Assembly (NCBI RefSeq): GCF_017795885.1
Contig: NZ_CP059297.1
Span: 1,431,001-1,495,000 of the forward strand
Direction of reading: 5' to 3'
Length of the DNA: 64,000 bases
Source of the DNA: Brevundimonas sp. AJA228-03
Lineage (GTDB): Bacteria; Pseudomonadota; Alphaproteobacteria; Caulobacterales; Caulobacteraceae
The notes beneath the pieces are model-generated. The model searched no databases and was not told the DNA's origin. It saw only the letters and a program-made list of their open reading frames with translations. This document shows, piece by piece, positions 53,166-62,007 of the stretch. Made by a program: the position numbers and the translations under genes. Position 1 is the first letter of the stretch, and the number at the start of each line of letters is the position of its first letter.

Positions 53166-53780
53166 TCATTCCATGCGGCAGAAACAATACATGAATTGTT
53201 GGGCCGTCCCCCAAGGCGTCTCGTGCAACTCCGTGACGCTATCCAACAGGCGAAACGTCGGTCCGAACTCGCCGTGCAGGTTCTCGGGGGCGTAGCGAAC
53301 GACTTCAAGTCCGCTGCACTTCTCCGGACCATCTGGCCCAAAGGTCGCGACAATGACGTGACCGCCAAGCTTAACCGAGCGGGTGACCTGACGCACGTAT
53401 GCGGCTCTGTCGTCCGCACTCGTCAGGAAATGGAACACGGCCCGGTCATGCCAAACATCGTAACGAGCCGCTTCCAACTCCACCGTGGTGATGTCGCCGA
53501 TGATCCAGTGAACCGAGGCAGCCGACGACCCCAGTCGGCGCCTCGCCACCTCAATCGCGGCCGGAGAAATGTCCAGCACCGTCACGTCACCGTAGCCGCG
53601 CGTGACCAGATCATCGACCAAGGTCGCTTCCCCGCCACCGACATCAACGACCGCGCCGCCGCTGTTCGACGTCGCGCGTTCGATGAGCTTCAGTGAAACC
53701 TCCAAGTGAGGACTATACCAGCTTACTTCATCCACCGCCTTCGTCTGGTAGACGCCGTCCCAATGGGCCTTGGTGGTCAT
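53166..53780 (-). CDS. Class I SAM-dependent methyltransferase
   Basis: A 204-residue cytoplasmic methyltransferase. It opens MTTKAHWDGVYQTKAVDEVSWYSPHLEVSL, has the SAM-binding GGAVVDVGGGEATLVDDLVTRGYGDVTVLDISPAAIEVARRRL, the acidic IIGDITTVEL, and later RYDVWHDRAVFHFLTSADDRAAYV. The WYSPH opening is shared by small metal- or metalloid-associated methyltransferases. It lies between the relaxase and the transfer operon and shares no overlap with either, so it is probably cargo. Substrate unknown. Confidence 0.85.
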   Translation of the reverse strand: MTTKAHWDGVYQTKAVDEVSWYSPHLEVSLKLIERATSNSGGAVVDVGGGEATLVDDLVTRGYGDVTVLDISPAAIEVARRRLGSSAASVHWIIGDITTVELEAARYDVWHDRAVFHFLTSADDRAAYVRQVTRSVKLGGHVIVATFGPDGPEKCSGLEVVRYAPENLHGEFGPTFRLLDSVTELHETPWGTAQQFMYCFCRME

Positions 53781-53915
53781 CCCCGCTGCTCCCGAACCGC
53801 ACCTGGAAGCTGGGGTCGCGGCTGAGGGAACGCCAGAGGGGCACGTCCGAATGTCTGCGGTCGGTGAGAGCCGACCGGCACGATCGGCGACGTTGTTCTT
53901 CGGCGTTTGCAGCCG

Positions 53916-54521
53916 CTACCGTTGCCGGTCGCGCCCGCGCGCCGGTTCGCGCTCCATCGGGCGAGGTCGGCCCGCGCGCGCCCAGGCGGCCTCGAGCAGG
54001 CGCGTCTGGATCGCAGGATCGGGGATCAGGCGCGCCACCACGATGGCCGCCCGCGCCAAGCGCTCAGCGAGCGCGTTCTGCGCCTTCGACGGTTCGGCGT
54101 CTCGCGGGGGCGATGGACGATCGAGGCCGGCGGCCTGCCGATCGCGCTCGCGCGGTCGATGGCCCTGCACCTCCATCCCCAAGGCCTGAGCCTGGATCCA
54201 GACCTCGCGCCGGAAGGCCGGATCGCCGGACACCCGAACCTGGTCCCAGCCGCGATGGCGGGCGATCTTGAGCATATCGATGACGGCGTCGGGATAGGCC
54301 TGGTTCGAGACCAGCGAGCCGCCGCGGTCGCGGAACATCGGCTCGGATGCGCGATGATCGCGAAAGAAGCGTTCCGGCCGGCCCCGCAGGTCGCGTTCGA
54401 CCAGATAGCGGTCGAGCACCGCCTCCGGCACATTGCCCTTGGCGGTCGAGCGGCGCGACCCGGCCGGGCTCGGCGCGGGCCCGAGGCGGTTGGAGGGCGC
54501 GGCGTCGTCGGGCGTCTTCAT
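53916..54521 (-). CDS. LPD7-domain protein of the transfer operon
   Basis: A 201-residue basic protein built around an LPD7 domain (large polyvalent protein-associated domain 7): RFFRDHRASEPMFRDRGGSLVSNQAYPDAVIDMLKIARHRGWDQVRVSGDPAFRREVWIQAQALGMEVQGHRPRERDRQ. LPD7 domains are commonly fused to relaxases or large polyvalent proteins of mobile elements. Here it is a separate gene, last in the VirB/VirD4 operon, coupled to virD4 by a 4-base overlap. A role in relaxosome or substrate handling is inferred. The upstream 53781-53915 stretch shows no gene. Confidence 0.8.
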   Translation of the reverse strand: MKTPDDAAPSNRLGPAPSPAGSRRSTAKGNVPEAVLDRYLVERDLRGRPERFFRDHRASEPMFRDRGGSLVSNQAYPDAVIDMLKIARHRGWDQVRVSGDPAFRREVWIQAQALGMEVQGHRPRERDRQAAGLDRPSPPRDAEPSKAQNALAERLARAAIVVARLIPDPAIQTRLLEAAWARAGRPRPMEREPARGRDRQR

Positions 54522-56335
54522 GGTTCGCGCTCCAGCACCGCCGTATCGACGACCCGGTCCAGCCAGGCGCCGACGACGCCTTCATCCGCCCCGGGCGGAG
54601 GCGGCGGCAGGCCTTCGGCGGCAAAGGCGCGCGCGATGACGTCGAAATCCATGGGATCCTCCTCCAGAGCGGGGGGCGATGTCGGTGCGGCGACCGGCAC
54701 CAGATCAGGCGCGGGCCGCAGTCGGCGCAGGAAGACGCGCTCCCGGAAATAGGCGATCTTCCGGCCTCGGATCGGGGGCAGGCCAGCCTTCAGCACGATC
54801 AGGGCGGTCTGCGGCAGCTGCATCAGCTCCTGGGGTAGCATCAGCGCGCGGCGCTGATCGGAGACGGTCGTGCTGCGCCGACCTTGGCTGAGCCCCGTCG
54901 GCCGGCTGCGACTGCGGCCGTCGGTCGTATAGGCGCCGAGCCGATCGCTGAGCTCCTGGGCGATCTTGAGCTCCTTGGGCGCGAAGACGATCTCGACACC
55001 GCAGTTGGTCATCACTTCCTCGGCCACGTCCGGGCCGTAGATCGCCCTCAGCTGCGACGGGCTTTGAAGCACCGCCAGCAGCCGCAGCCCGTAGCCGGCG
55101 ACCCAGGCGAAGGCATGGGCCAGGACCGGCGCCGGCCCGAGCCGGGCGAACTCGTCGAGCACGATCAGGGTGGGCCGGTCGGCGGGGCCGGGCAGGGCGC
55201 GACTGTTCAGGTCGACCAGCTGCTGGAAGAGCAGGGCGTAGAGCGGCTGGATCCGCAGCATGTTGTCCGGCGTGGCCCCCAGATAGAGGGAGAGCCTGCC
55301 GCCGCGCAGATCGCGCAGGTCGAAGTCCGACGCGGAGGTGGCGGCGTCGACCCGCGGATTGAGCCACAGCCCCATCCGGGTGGTGATCGACTGGCGCACC
55401 GAGGCGAAGGTGTTCTCACTGGAACTGGTGAAGTCGGTGAGCGCGGCCACGACGGGTCCGGGGAGTGGGCGACCGTCCCGTTCGCGCGCCGCGAGGATCC
55501 GGGGCAGCCGCGCGCGGGCGTCGCCGGCGGTGAGCTGGCGGAAGATCTCGCCGAGGGTGAAGGGGCGTTCGGGCGTGGCCGCGACATAGCCGCCCACGCC
55601 GATGAACCCGGTCCGCGCCGCCTCGGCCCAGAAGGGATCGGCCCGGTCGTGACCCGGGAACAGCATCACCGCCATGCGCTGCAGTTCGTCGAGCACCGCG
55701 ATCGGGTCCGCCCGATCAACATGGCCCAGCGGGTTGAAGCGCGCCGTGCGGCCATCCCGCGCCAGGGGATCGAACAGATGCACAGTCTGGCCGGCCTCGG
55801 CGCGATAGCCCGCCGTGGCGAGGAAGTTCTCGCGTTTGATGTCCAGCACCACCACGGAGTCCGGCCAGGCCAGGAGGTTGGGAATGACCACGCCGACGCC
55901 CTTGCCGGTGCGGGTGGGGGCGTAGAGCATGACGTGCTCGGGACCGTCGGAGATGAGGAAGCCGCCGTCGGCCCGGCCCAGGACGATGCCGCGCTGCGCC
56001 CGCAGCCCCGCGCGCCGCTGTTCCGACCCCGAGGCCCAGCGGGCGGCGCCGTGCAGGGGGCGGCGCCGGGCAAGCAGGACGGCTGCGACGAGGACCGCAC
56101 CGACCAAGCCTGAAACCGACAGGCCGACGGCCAACCAGCGCCGCACCTCGGGATCCTCGCGATAATACCAGAGCCAGTTGGGGACGCGGACGGGGTCGAT
56201 GGCGTCAGAGAACTGTCCAAGCCCGATCAAGGCGATCAAGGCGGCGAGAATAGCCAGAAGGGTCACGGCGGCCAGACCGCCGACGACGACCGCCGCGGCC
56301 CTAGCCGCCGGGCTGACGCTTGCGAACCGGGTCAT
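54518..56335 (-). CDS. virD4: Type IV coupling protein VirD4/TraG
   Basis: A 605-residue inner-membrane ATPase that delivers the relaxosome to the secretion channel. Two N-terminal membrane helices (about 13-40 and 70-90) precede the motor domain. Walker A is APTRTGKGVGVVIPNLL and Walker B is LIVLDEFARLG. FAWVAGYGLRLLAVLQSPSQL and the C-terminal RKIAYFRERVFLRRL are also typical. The N-terminus overlaps the virB11 end by 35 bases and the C-terminus overlaps the LPD7 gene by 4. Confidence 0.93.
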   Translation of the reverse strand: MTRFASVSPAARAAAVVVGGLAAVTLLAILAALIALIGLGQFSDAIDPVRVPNWLWYYREDPEVRRWLAVGLSVSGLVGAVLVAAVLLARRRPLHGAARWASGSEQRRAGLRAQRGIVLGRADGGFLISDGPEHVMLYAPTRTGKGVGVVIPNLLAWPDSVVVLDIKRENFLATAGYRAEAGQTVHLFDPLARDGRTARFNPLGHVDRADPIAVLDELQRMAVMLFPGHDRADPFWAEAARTGFIGVGGYVAATPERPFTLGEIFRQLTAGDARARLPRILAARERDGRPLPGPVVAALTDFTSSSENTFASVRQSITTRMGLWLNPRVDAATSASDFDLRDLRGGRLSLYLGATPDNMLRIQPLYALLFQQLVDLNSRALPGPADRPTLIVLDEFARLGPAPVLAHAFAWVAGYGLRLLAVLQSPSQLRAIYGPDVAEEVMTNCGVEIVFAPKELKIAQELSDRLGAYTTDGRSRSRPTGLSQGRRSTTVSDQRRALMLPQELMQLPQTALIVLKAGLPPIRGRKIAYFRERVFLRRLRPAPDLVPVAAPTSPPALEEDPMDFDVIARAFAAEGLPPPPPGADEGVVGAWLDRVVDTAVLEREP

Positions 56336-57308
56336 GCCAGACCTCCGTCACGCGGAAACGCCCGTCGACCTTCTTCATCTGGATGACGACGTCGACGAGC
56401 AGATGCAGCAGGGCGCGGATGTCCTCGCGCGGCAGGTCGCGCCCACCTTCGGATTCCCGCACCAGCAGGGTGAGTTGCTCGAAGGCCAGGGCGGCGGAAT
56501 CCGCATGCACCGTCGTGATCGAGCCCGGGTGGCCCGAGTTGACGTTGCGCAGGTAGAAGAAGGCCGTGCCGTCTCGAAGCTCCTGCAAGAGGATGCGGTC
56601 CGGCCGCATACGCAGCGCGCTTTCAAGCAGTTGCTTGGGTCCGATCCTGGCCAGACCTTGTCCGTCCTTGGAATAGACCAGATGGACGACATTGCGGTGC
56701 GGCACCACGAACTCGCGGGTATCCTCGATCGTCAGAAGACGCTCATGGTCCGGAATCAGTTCGATCAACCCCTTGGCCAGGGTCGTCTTGCCGGACCCGG
56801 TCGCGCCGGAGATCAGGATGTTGCGCCGAGCCGCGACCGCGAGGGTCAGGAAGCCCGGCCAGTCGCCGGTCTGGCGCAGCCGCACCAGTTCGGCGTCGAC
56901 GGGGTCGGTGGACTCCGTCTGGGCGTCGGCGACCTGGTCGAACAGGCCGGCCGCCGCGAACTCCTTCAGACCCAGGCGTCGTCGCGACGGCTTTCGCAGG
57001 GTCAGGGAAATGCCGCCGTCCGCCGCCACCGGCGGCAGGACGATCTGACAACGCACATCGCCCGGCAGGGTCGTCGAGCAGATCGGCTGTTCGGGTCCGA
57101 CATCCTGCCGGGTGTAGGCTGCGGCCGCCACCGCCAGGGTGCGCAGCCAGGCCTCGGTCAACTCGGGCGCCTCGGTCCAGCGCCAGGCCCCGTCAGCCTC
57201 GACCCCGACTTCCCCCGGCCGGTTGATGACGACCTCGGTCACGGTCGCCGGCTCCAGGAAGGGGCGGAGCGGCGCAAGGTAGTGATCCAGGACCGAGGTG
57301 TCGTCCAT
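56301..57308 (-). CDS. virB11: VirB11/TrbB-type secretion ATPase
   Basis: A 335-residue hexameric traffic ATPase of the T4SS, peripheral on the inner membrane. The N-terminal domain (MDDTSVLDHYLAPLRPFLEPATVTEVVINRPGEVGVE) is followed by Walker A ISGATGSGKTTLAKGLI, the Asp box with LLTIEDTREFVVPHRN, Walker B-like PDRILLQELRDGTAFFYLRNVNSGHPGSITTVHADS and the His box. All motifs are intact. Its start codon overlaps the virB10 stop by 1 base. Confidence 0.93.
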   Translation of the reverse strand: MDDTSVLDHYLAPLRPFLEPATVTEVVINRPGEVGVEADGAWRWTEAPELTEAWLRTLAVAAAAYTRQDVGPEQPICSTTLPGDVRCQIVLPPVAADGGISLTLRKPSRRRLGLKEFAAAGLFDQVADAQTESTDPVDAELVRLRQTGDWPGFLTLAVAARRNILISGATGSGKTTLAKGLIELIPDHERLLTIEDTREFVVPHRNVVHLVYSKDGQGLARIGPKQLLESALRMRPDRILLQELRDGTAFFYLRNVNSGHPGSITTVHADSAALAFEQLTLLVRESEGGRDLPREDIRALLHLLVDVVIQMKKVDGRFRVTEVWHDPVRKRQPGG

Positions 57309-58438
57309 CAGCGCGGCCGCAGCTGATAGACCCCGGCGAAATCCAGGTCCTGGGCCACGAAGATCGACACCTCGGCCCCCTGACCCTTGCGAAGCGTCGG
57401 CGGGATGTCGACCGAGCCCTTCAGCGCCACGCTCGCGGCGTCGGACGGCAGACGCGCCGTGGCGGAACCGCTGTCACCCTGGCCCACGGCGGCGTAGACG
57501 CTGTCGTCGACGATGGAGAGCAGCAGGGCGCCGCCGAACCGGTCCCAGAAATGGGTGTCGACGACGCCATCGAACCCGGAGCGTCCGAGCGCGTCGGCGG
57601 CCGGCGAGGCCAAGGCGACGCCGACCCCGGTCGGCGTCACCGCCCGGGTCCACAGGACGAACAGCCGGCGCCGGCCCTGCTGCAGACCGCCGCGATACTC
57701 GCCCAGAACTCGGGTGCCGCGCTCCATCAGGACCACGGCGCCGTTGTCGGACCAGGCGTCACGCGGCAGGACGCAGGTGACATAGCCGGGTGTGGTGCTG
57801 TCCATGGCGGTCTGAAGGACGCAGGGCACGCTAGTCCCCGCGGTGATCAGCAGATTGCGGTCTGGCAGGCGGTCGGCGCGCGCCTGGCCGACCGGCGTGA
57901 CCTGACGCAACTGGTCGAGCGGCGTCGGGGCGCCCGGCGCGGCCGGCGACACCGCCAGGGCCGGTGGCGTGGCGGACTGGCCGCCCCCGCCGGCCCGGCT
58001 GTAGGCGAGAACCGGCGCGCGGCGGGCGCTTTCGGCCAGGGCCCGCCGCTGTTCCGCCGGTGAAGGACCGGAGGGGGGCGACCCCCGGTCTTCAGGACCC
58101 GGCTCCAGCGGCGGGACGACCTGCGCGTCGCTCAGGGTCGGCGCTTCCGGATCGACGGCGGCGTCGCTCAGCAGGGGCGCGGCCTCGCGGCGGGCGGGCT
58201 CGAACGGCGCGGTCTGCCGGGGCGGCTCGTCGCGCCGGCTCGGCTCGGCGCCGTCGGCGTCGCCGCGATCCCAGCTGGCGATCAGGAAGACGCCGCATCC
58301 GACGGCCAGGGCGGCCAGGGTAATGACCTTTCCCTGCCGTCCGCCCAGCCGTCCGGCGATCGGCGAGACGCCGCGATCGCTCGTCGGCGAGGGCGGCTTC
58401 GGATCGTCGGCGGGCGGGGTCTGATCGAGAGGGCTCAC
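57308..58438 (-). CDS. virB10: VirB10/TrbI-type T4SS scaffold protein
   Basis: A 376-residue protein spanning the envelope: short cytoplasmic N-terminus, one membrane helix (KVITLAALAVGCGVFLIAS, about residues 36-55), a Pro-rich periplasmic linker, and the conserved C-terminal barrel. The barrel has LLITAGTSVPCVLQTAMDSTTPGYVTCVLPRDAWSDNGAVVLMERGTRVLGEY and FGGALLLSIVDD. It links inner-membrane ATPases with the outer-membrane core complex. It overlaps virB9 by 4 bases. Confidence 0.93.
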   Translation of the reverse strand: MSPLDQTPPADDPKPPSPTSDRGVSPIAGRLGGRQGKVITLAALAVGCGVFLIASWDRGDADGAEPSRRDEPPRQTAPFEPARREAAPLLSDAAVDPEAPTLSDAQVVPPLEPGPEDRGSPPSGPSPAEQRRALAESARRAPVLAYSRAGGGGQSATPPALAVSPAAPGAPTPLDQLRQVTPVGQARADRLPDRNLLITAGTSVPCVLQTAMDSTTPGYVTCVLPRDAWSDNGAVVLMERGTRVLGEYRGGLQQGRRRLFVLWTRAVTPTGVGVALASPAADALGRSGFDGVVDTHFWDRFGGALLLSIVDDSVYAAVGQGDSGSATARLPSDAASVALKGSVDIPPTLRKGQGAEVSIFVAQDLDFAGVYQLRPR

Positions 58439-59262
58439 GACGGGTCTCCGACCGACGCGCGATCAACGGCGGGCGAGGCCGTGCCGGTGCCGAGGCCGAC
58501 ACCGCGGGCGTCATAGGCGTCGTTGAACAGGCACAGAACCGATCCGCCCCGCCTCAGCCGCAAGCCTCGGACGACGCCGTGGATCACCACGAACTCGCCG
58601 CGCACATCATAGGGGACGAGCCGTTCGGATCCGTCCTCCGCGACCTCGAACAGGGCGGGTAGCGCCTGGACGCCGGGAAAGCGCAGCACGGTGAAGCGGC
58701 CGTTGTCGCTGACCTCGCTCGGCTGCAGGGCGCCGTCGCCCTGGGCGGACCAGGCCAGATTGCGGGCACCCTCGACTACCCCGCGCTCCAGCTCCAGACC
58801 GATCAGACGCTGTTCCACGGCCTCGGCCTGGACGGCCAGCGCCCGTGCCGCCTGCGCCTGTTCGTCGGCCGGGTAGCGGAACCGGACCTGATAGGCGATC
58901 GCGGTGCGTTCACCGGGCTCGCGGGCCAGCAGTTCGAAGGCGTAGTGCCGGGCCGATCCGGCGCGCTCGGTGACCACCAGAAGGTTGGTCGCCTGGTGGC
59001 GTTCCCGGGGTTTGAGGAAGAGCACCGATCCCTCTGCGGCCACCTCCCAGGCGACGCTGTCTCCGATCGCGGCGTGACGGATCGTCTCCTCGGGCGAGAA
59101 AACAATCTGGGTGGCCGTCCGGAACGCTCCGGCGATCCGGTAGACCGCCGCCGGGTCATAGGTGAGCTCGTGGATGCGGGGGTCGAGCGGGGTCTGCGCC
59201 GCGGCCGGAACGGCGAGGGCGAGGCCAGCGGCCAGCGTCAGAAGACAAAGGGGGCGTTTCAT
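58435..59262 (-). CDS. virB9: VirB9/TrbG-type outer core protein
   Basis: A 275-residue exported protein with signal peptide MKRPLCLLTLAAGLALAVPAAAQ. The N-terminal domain contains FSPEETIRHAAIGDSVAWEVAAEGSVLFLKPRERHQATNLLVVT; a C-terminal domain with VRGEFVVIHGVVRGLRLRRGGSVLCLFN contacts VirB7 and VirB10 in the outer-membrane core. The start at 59262 begins the signal peptide and overlaps the virB8 stop by 4 bases. Confidence 0.92.
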   Translation of the reverse strand: MKRPLCLLTLAAGLALAVPAAAQTPLDPRIHELTYDPAAVYRIAGAFRTATQIVFSPEETIRHAAIGDSVAWEVAAEGSVLFLKPRERHQATNLLVVTERAGSARHYAFELLAREPGERTAIAYQVRFRYPADEQAQAARALAVQAEAVEQRLIGLELERGVVEGARNLAWSAQGDGALQPSEVSDNGRFTVLRFPGVQALPALFEVAEDGSERLVPYDVRGEFVVIHGVVRGLRLRRGGSVLCLFNDAYDARGVGLGTGTASPAVDRASVGDPS

Positions 59263-59942
59263 CGAATGACCTCCGGATCGGCGCGGTAGGACGTCACCTG
59301 GAAGCCGAGGGGGTTCCTCAGCCGGTCCGGTTCGGACATCGGCGCGCGGGTGTAGGTGAAGGCGATGGTGGCGATCCAGTCGCTCTCCACCGTCTGCTGG
59401 GCCTGGCGGACCGTGCGGTGGAAGCGGACGTTGGCGACGCCGTCGTTGATGAAGCCGATGGCGCGGATGGAGATGATGGCCTCGCCGTCCCGCCCGTAGA
59501 GGTTCTGCGGACTGTTCGGATTGGAGCCGCGGAACAGGTCGGCCCAACGCCGCTGCTCGGCGGGCGCCGACAGGATGGAGACGAGGCGGAAGGCGTCTTC
59601 GGCGGCCGGATCGAGGTAGCCCTCCCGCTGTCGCACGTACTGGCCAAGGAAATATTTGCTGACGGCTTCGTCGTAGCGGACCGGCCCGTCCTCCGCCGAG
59701 AGGCCGCGCACGACGTCGACCGCGCCGGTCGTCTGGTCCACCCGGATGACGAAGGGTTCGGTGGACTTCAGCGGCGTAAGCATCGCCACCGCGCCGGTTG
59801 CGATCACCGCCAGACCCGTGGCCAAGGCGGCCGCCGACCAGGCCAGACGGCGCGACCGGAGCGCAGAGGCCAGGCGGTCCTGGTCCCAGCGCCGCGCCTC
59901 GGCGAAGTAGCGCTTCAGCTCGGGTGAGGGCACGCCGCTCAT
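59259..59942 (-). CDS. virB8: VirB8/TrbF-type inner-membrane T4SS protein
   Basis: A 227-residue bitopic protein: cytoplasmic tail, one membrane helix (about 33-53), then the NTF2-like periplasmic domain with VRYDEAVSKYFLGQYVRQREGYLDPAAEDAFRLVSILSAP and the C-terminal LRNPLGFQVTSYRADPE (NPxG motif). It nucleates assembly of the channel. The start at 59942 (MSGVPSPELKRYF) overlaps the end of the VirB7-like gene. Confidence 0.92.
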   Translation of the reverse strand: MSGVPSPELKRYFAEARRWDQDRLASALRSRRLAWSAAALATGLAVIATGAVAMLTPLKSTEPFVIRVDQTTGAVDVVRGLSAEDGPVRYDEAVSKYFLGQYVRQREGYLDPAAEDAFRLVSILSAPAEQRRWADLFRGSNPNSPQNLYGRDGEAIISIRAIGFINDGVANVRFHRTVRQAQQTVESDWIATIAFTYTRAPMSEPDRLRNPLGFQVTSYRADPEVIR

Positions 59943-60133
59943 GCGCAGCCTCCCGCGCCGGAGCCGATGGCGGGCTCGGTGGGTTGCGGCGCGGCCTGCG
60001 GGGCGAGCACCGAGCCGTGGGGATTGGCCGGTCGCCGGGCGGAGCCGTCGCAAGTCGGCAGCGCGGGATCGCCGCGGTGGGCGCAGGCTCCCAGCAGCAA
60101 CAGGCCGGCGAGCAGGAGGAAGCGATAGGTCAT
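59939..60133 (-). CDS. VirB7-like small lipoprotein
   Basis: A 64-residue lipoprotein with signal MTYRFLLLAGLLLLGAC (lipobox LGAC, Cys17), a short Pro/Ala-rich mature part with an internal Cys, and a Cys two residues from its end. Size, lipobox and position between virB6 and virB8 match VirB7, which stabilises VirB9 in the outer-membrane complex. It overlaps virB8 by 4 bases and lies 1 base after virB6. Confidence 0.78.
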   Translation of the reverse strand: MTYRFLLLAGLLLLGACAHRGDPALPTCDGSARRPANPHGSVLAPQAAPQPTEPAIGSGAGGCA

Positions 60134-60134
60134 G

Positions 60135-61055
60135 TCAGGCGTCTCTCGGTCGGATGGAGCCGCCGCCCCTCGGCGGCTGACGGCTGGATTCCTGGGGACC
60201 CTGGGCGCGGCCCGAGCCGCTCCCGCCCAGGGCGGCGGCGTTGGCGAAGTCGGCGAGGCCGGCGCTGGCGCCGCCCGCGATCCCGGCGGCGATGGCCGGG
60301 GTCTGCAGAAAGAAGATCGCCCCGAGCAAACACAGGGCGATGAAGATCAGCCCGCCGATCATCGGGTCGGACCCCTGGATCGCGCCCCACTGGTCGCGGA
60401 CGAGCGACAGGACGAGCTGGAAGATGACGATGATCAGGGCGAACAGGACGAGGTAGTTCACGGCCTGACTGAGCCAGCCGAAGAAGAAGCGGCGGGTGGC
60501 GTCGAACAGGGCGCAGGCGATGAAGATGGGGCCGAGGGTGACGAGCAGGGCCAAGGCCAGCTTGGCCACCAGCACCACGCCAAAGCCGAGGGCCGCGGCC
60601 AGGGCGCCGATGATGAAGACGGCCGCTGACACCACCCAGGGGCCGGGATTGAAGGCCGAGCCTTCGCGCGAGATGTCCTCGCCCAGCCAGGCCGCATAGG
60701 CGAAGAACTGGTCGAAGGCCGCGCCGACGCTGGGGGTGTCCGCGCCGCTGACCGCCCGGGTCAGGGCGTTGGGCAGACCGGTGAACAGCGGCTCGGTGAC
60801 GAAGGTCGAATAGGCGGCCGTGGTCGCCAGCAGATACAGGAAGGCCAGCTTCAGCGACCGGACCGCGAAGTCCATCACCGGCTCGCTGATCGCGCCCCTC
60901 AGGATAGCGACGCCGTAGAGCACGACATAGAGGACCAGGGCGATGCGCAGCGGCCCCTCGACCTCGGCGATCACCGAGGACAGACGGTCGCCGAGGAAGA
61001 CGTTGAGCCGTTCGTCGATGAAGTCGTAGCTGGGCTCGAAGACGCGAAAGCTCAT
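60135..61055 (-). CDS. virB6: VirB6/TrbL-type polytopic inner-membrane protein
   Basis: A 306-residue protein with six to seven membrane segments (about 38-55, 65-85, 145-165, 168-190, 200-225, 238-258). The N-terminal FEPSYDFIDERLNVFLGDRLSSVI and the region LVTLGPIFIACALFDATRRFFFGWLSQAVNYLV are characteristic of VirB6/TrbL channel subunits. A Gly/Ser-rich C-terminal tail is predicted cytoplasmic or periplasmic. It follows the EexN-like gene by 11 bp. Confidence 0.9.
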   Translation of the reverse strand: MSFRVFEPSYDFIDERLNVFLGDRLSSVIAEVEGPLRIALVLYVVLYGVAILRGAISEPVMDFAVRSLKLAFLYLLATTAAYSTFVTEPLFTGLPNALTRAVSGADTPSVGAAFDQFFAYAAWLGEDISREGSAFNPGPWVVSAAVFIIGALAAALGFGVVLVAKLALALLVTLGPIFIACALFDATRRFFFGWLSQAVNYLVLFALIIVIFQLVLSLVRDQWGAIQGSDPMIGGLIFIALCLLGAIFFLQTPAIAAGIAGGASAGLADFANAAALGGSGSGRAQGPQESSRQPPRGGGSIRPRDA

Positions 61056-61066
61056 CGTCGGGGTCC

Positions 61067-61282
61067 TCAGAAGGCCCGCTCATAGGCGCGCATCCGCGCC
61101 GCTCGCCGTGCGTCCGCCAGCCCCCGGCGCGCCGCCTCGCAGTCGTCCGTCTCGCGGCGGGCGTCGCAGGCCGCCACGACCGCCTCGGCCGCTTGAGGAT
61201 CGACGGCGAAGTCTTCGGCTGTCCGGTCGGGCGCACCGCAGCCGACCAGACCGAAGGCGACGAGCAGCGCCGATCGTCTCAC
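61067..61282 (-). CDS. EexN-like lipoprotein (entry exclusion candidate)
   Basis: A 71-residue lipoprotein starting at GTG: VRRSALLVAFGLVGCGAPDRTAEDFAVDPQAAEAVVAACDARRETDDCEAARRGLADARRAARMRAYERAF. The lipobox is LVGC (Cys15). The FAVDPQ...ACDARRETDDCEAAR layout, with two Cys in the mature part, matches EexN entry-exclusion lipoproteins encoded between virB5 and virB6. EexN blocks redundant transfer into cells already carrying the element. It overlaps virB5 by 4 bases. Its last residues resemble the VirB5 C-terminus. Confidence 0.75.
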   Translation of the reverse strand: MRRSALLVAFGLVGCGAPDRTAEDFAVDPQAAEAVVAACDARRETDDCEAARRGLADARRAARMRAYERAF

Positions 61283-62007
61283 CGGAACACCCTTTCGTAG
61301 ACGTCCATGCGCGCCGCCCTGGCGGCTTCGGCCCGCTCCCGGGCGCGTTGCTCCTCCAGTCGAGCCTCGGCCGCCTGGGTGAGGGCGAGACCTTGCAACC
61401 GGACCTGCTCGTTCTGGATCAGCGCCTGTTCCGCCGCGAGGCGGGCTTCGAGGTCCATGACGGCGCGGGCGTTGGGCGCCGTGTCGAGGGCGGAGCGGAG
61501 CGTCTCCAGACCTTGCAGGCGGCGATCCGCAGCTCCGCCGACCGCTTCGCCGATGGCGAGATCCCGTGCGGTCCGTGCGCCGGCGCGTTCGAGGCTGTCG
61601 CGATAATAGGCGTCCGCCGAACCCGGATCGCCCGCCGGCGGCGTGTAGAGCCGGGTGTCGCGGCGGATGGCGTCGGCCCGGTCGGCCAGATCGCCGAGCG
61701 CGGACAGATCGCCGTCGGCCGCCGCCCGCAGTGCGCGCATGTCCGGAAGCGGATTGCGCACCGCCGGCAGACCGAGCTCGCCGGCCAGGGCGTTGACGCC
61801 GGACAGGTCGTTCAGGCTGTCGAAAAGCTGCCGGCCCTGCTCGATCTGGGTCTGCAGCGCTCTCAGCTGCTCCAGGGTGGTCCGAGCCTCTTGGACCATC
61901 TGGGCCAGGGCCCGAGGGTCGTGAACAATCTGCTGCGCCTGAACGGCTGGCGCGGCGACGAGGACAAAGGCGGCGGCCGCCGCGGCGAAGGGGATGCGGG
62001 TTTTCAC
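61279..62007 (-). CDS. virB5: VirB5/TrbJ-type pilus-associated protein
   Basis: A 242-residue exported protein with signal peptide ending AVQA-QQ (about residue 24). The mature part is helical: VHDPRALAQMVQEARTTLEQLRALQTQIEQGRQLFDSLNDLSGVNALAGEL, and a C-terminal coiled coil LEARLAAEQALIQNEQVRLQGLALTQAAEARLEEQRARERAEAARAARMDVYERVFR. VirB5 sits at the pilus tip and in recipient contact. It overlaps virB4 by 4 bases at its start. Confidence 0.9.
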   Translation of the reverse strand: MKTRIPFAAAAAAFVLVAAPAVQAQQIVHDPRALAQMVQEARTTLEQLRALQTQIEQGRQLFDSLNDLSGVNALAGELGLPAVRNPLPDMRALRAAADGDLSALGDLADRADAIRRDTRLYTPPAGDPGSADAYYRDSLERAGARTARDLAIGEAVGGAADRRLQGLETLRSALDTAPNARAVMDLEARLAAEQALIQNEQVRLQGLALTQAAEARLEEQRARERAEAARAARMDVYERVFR

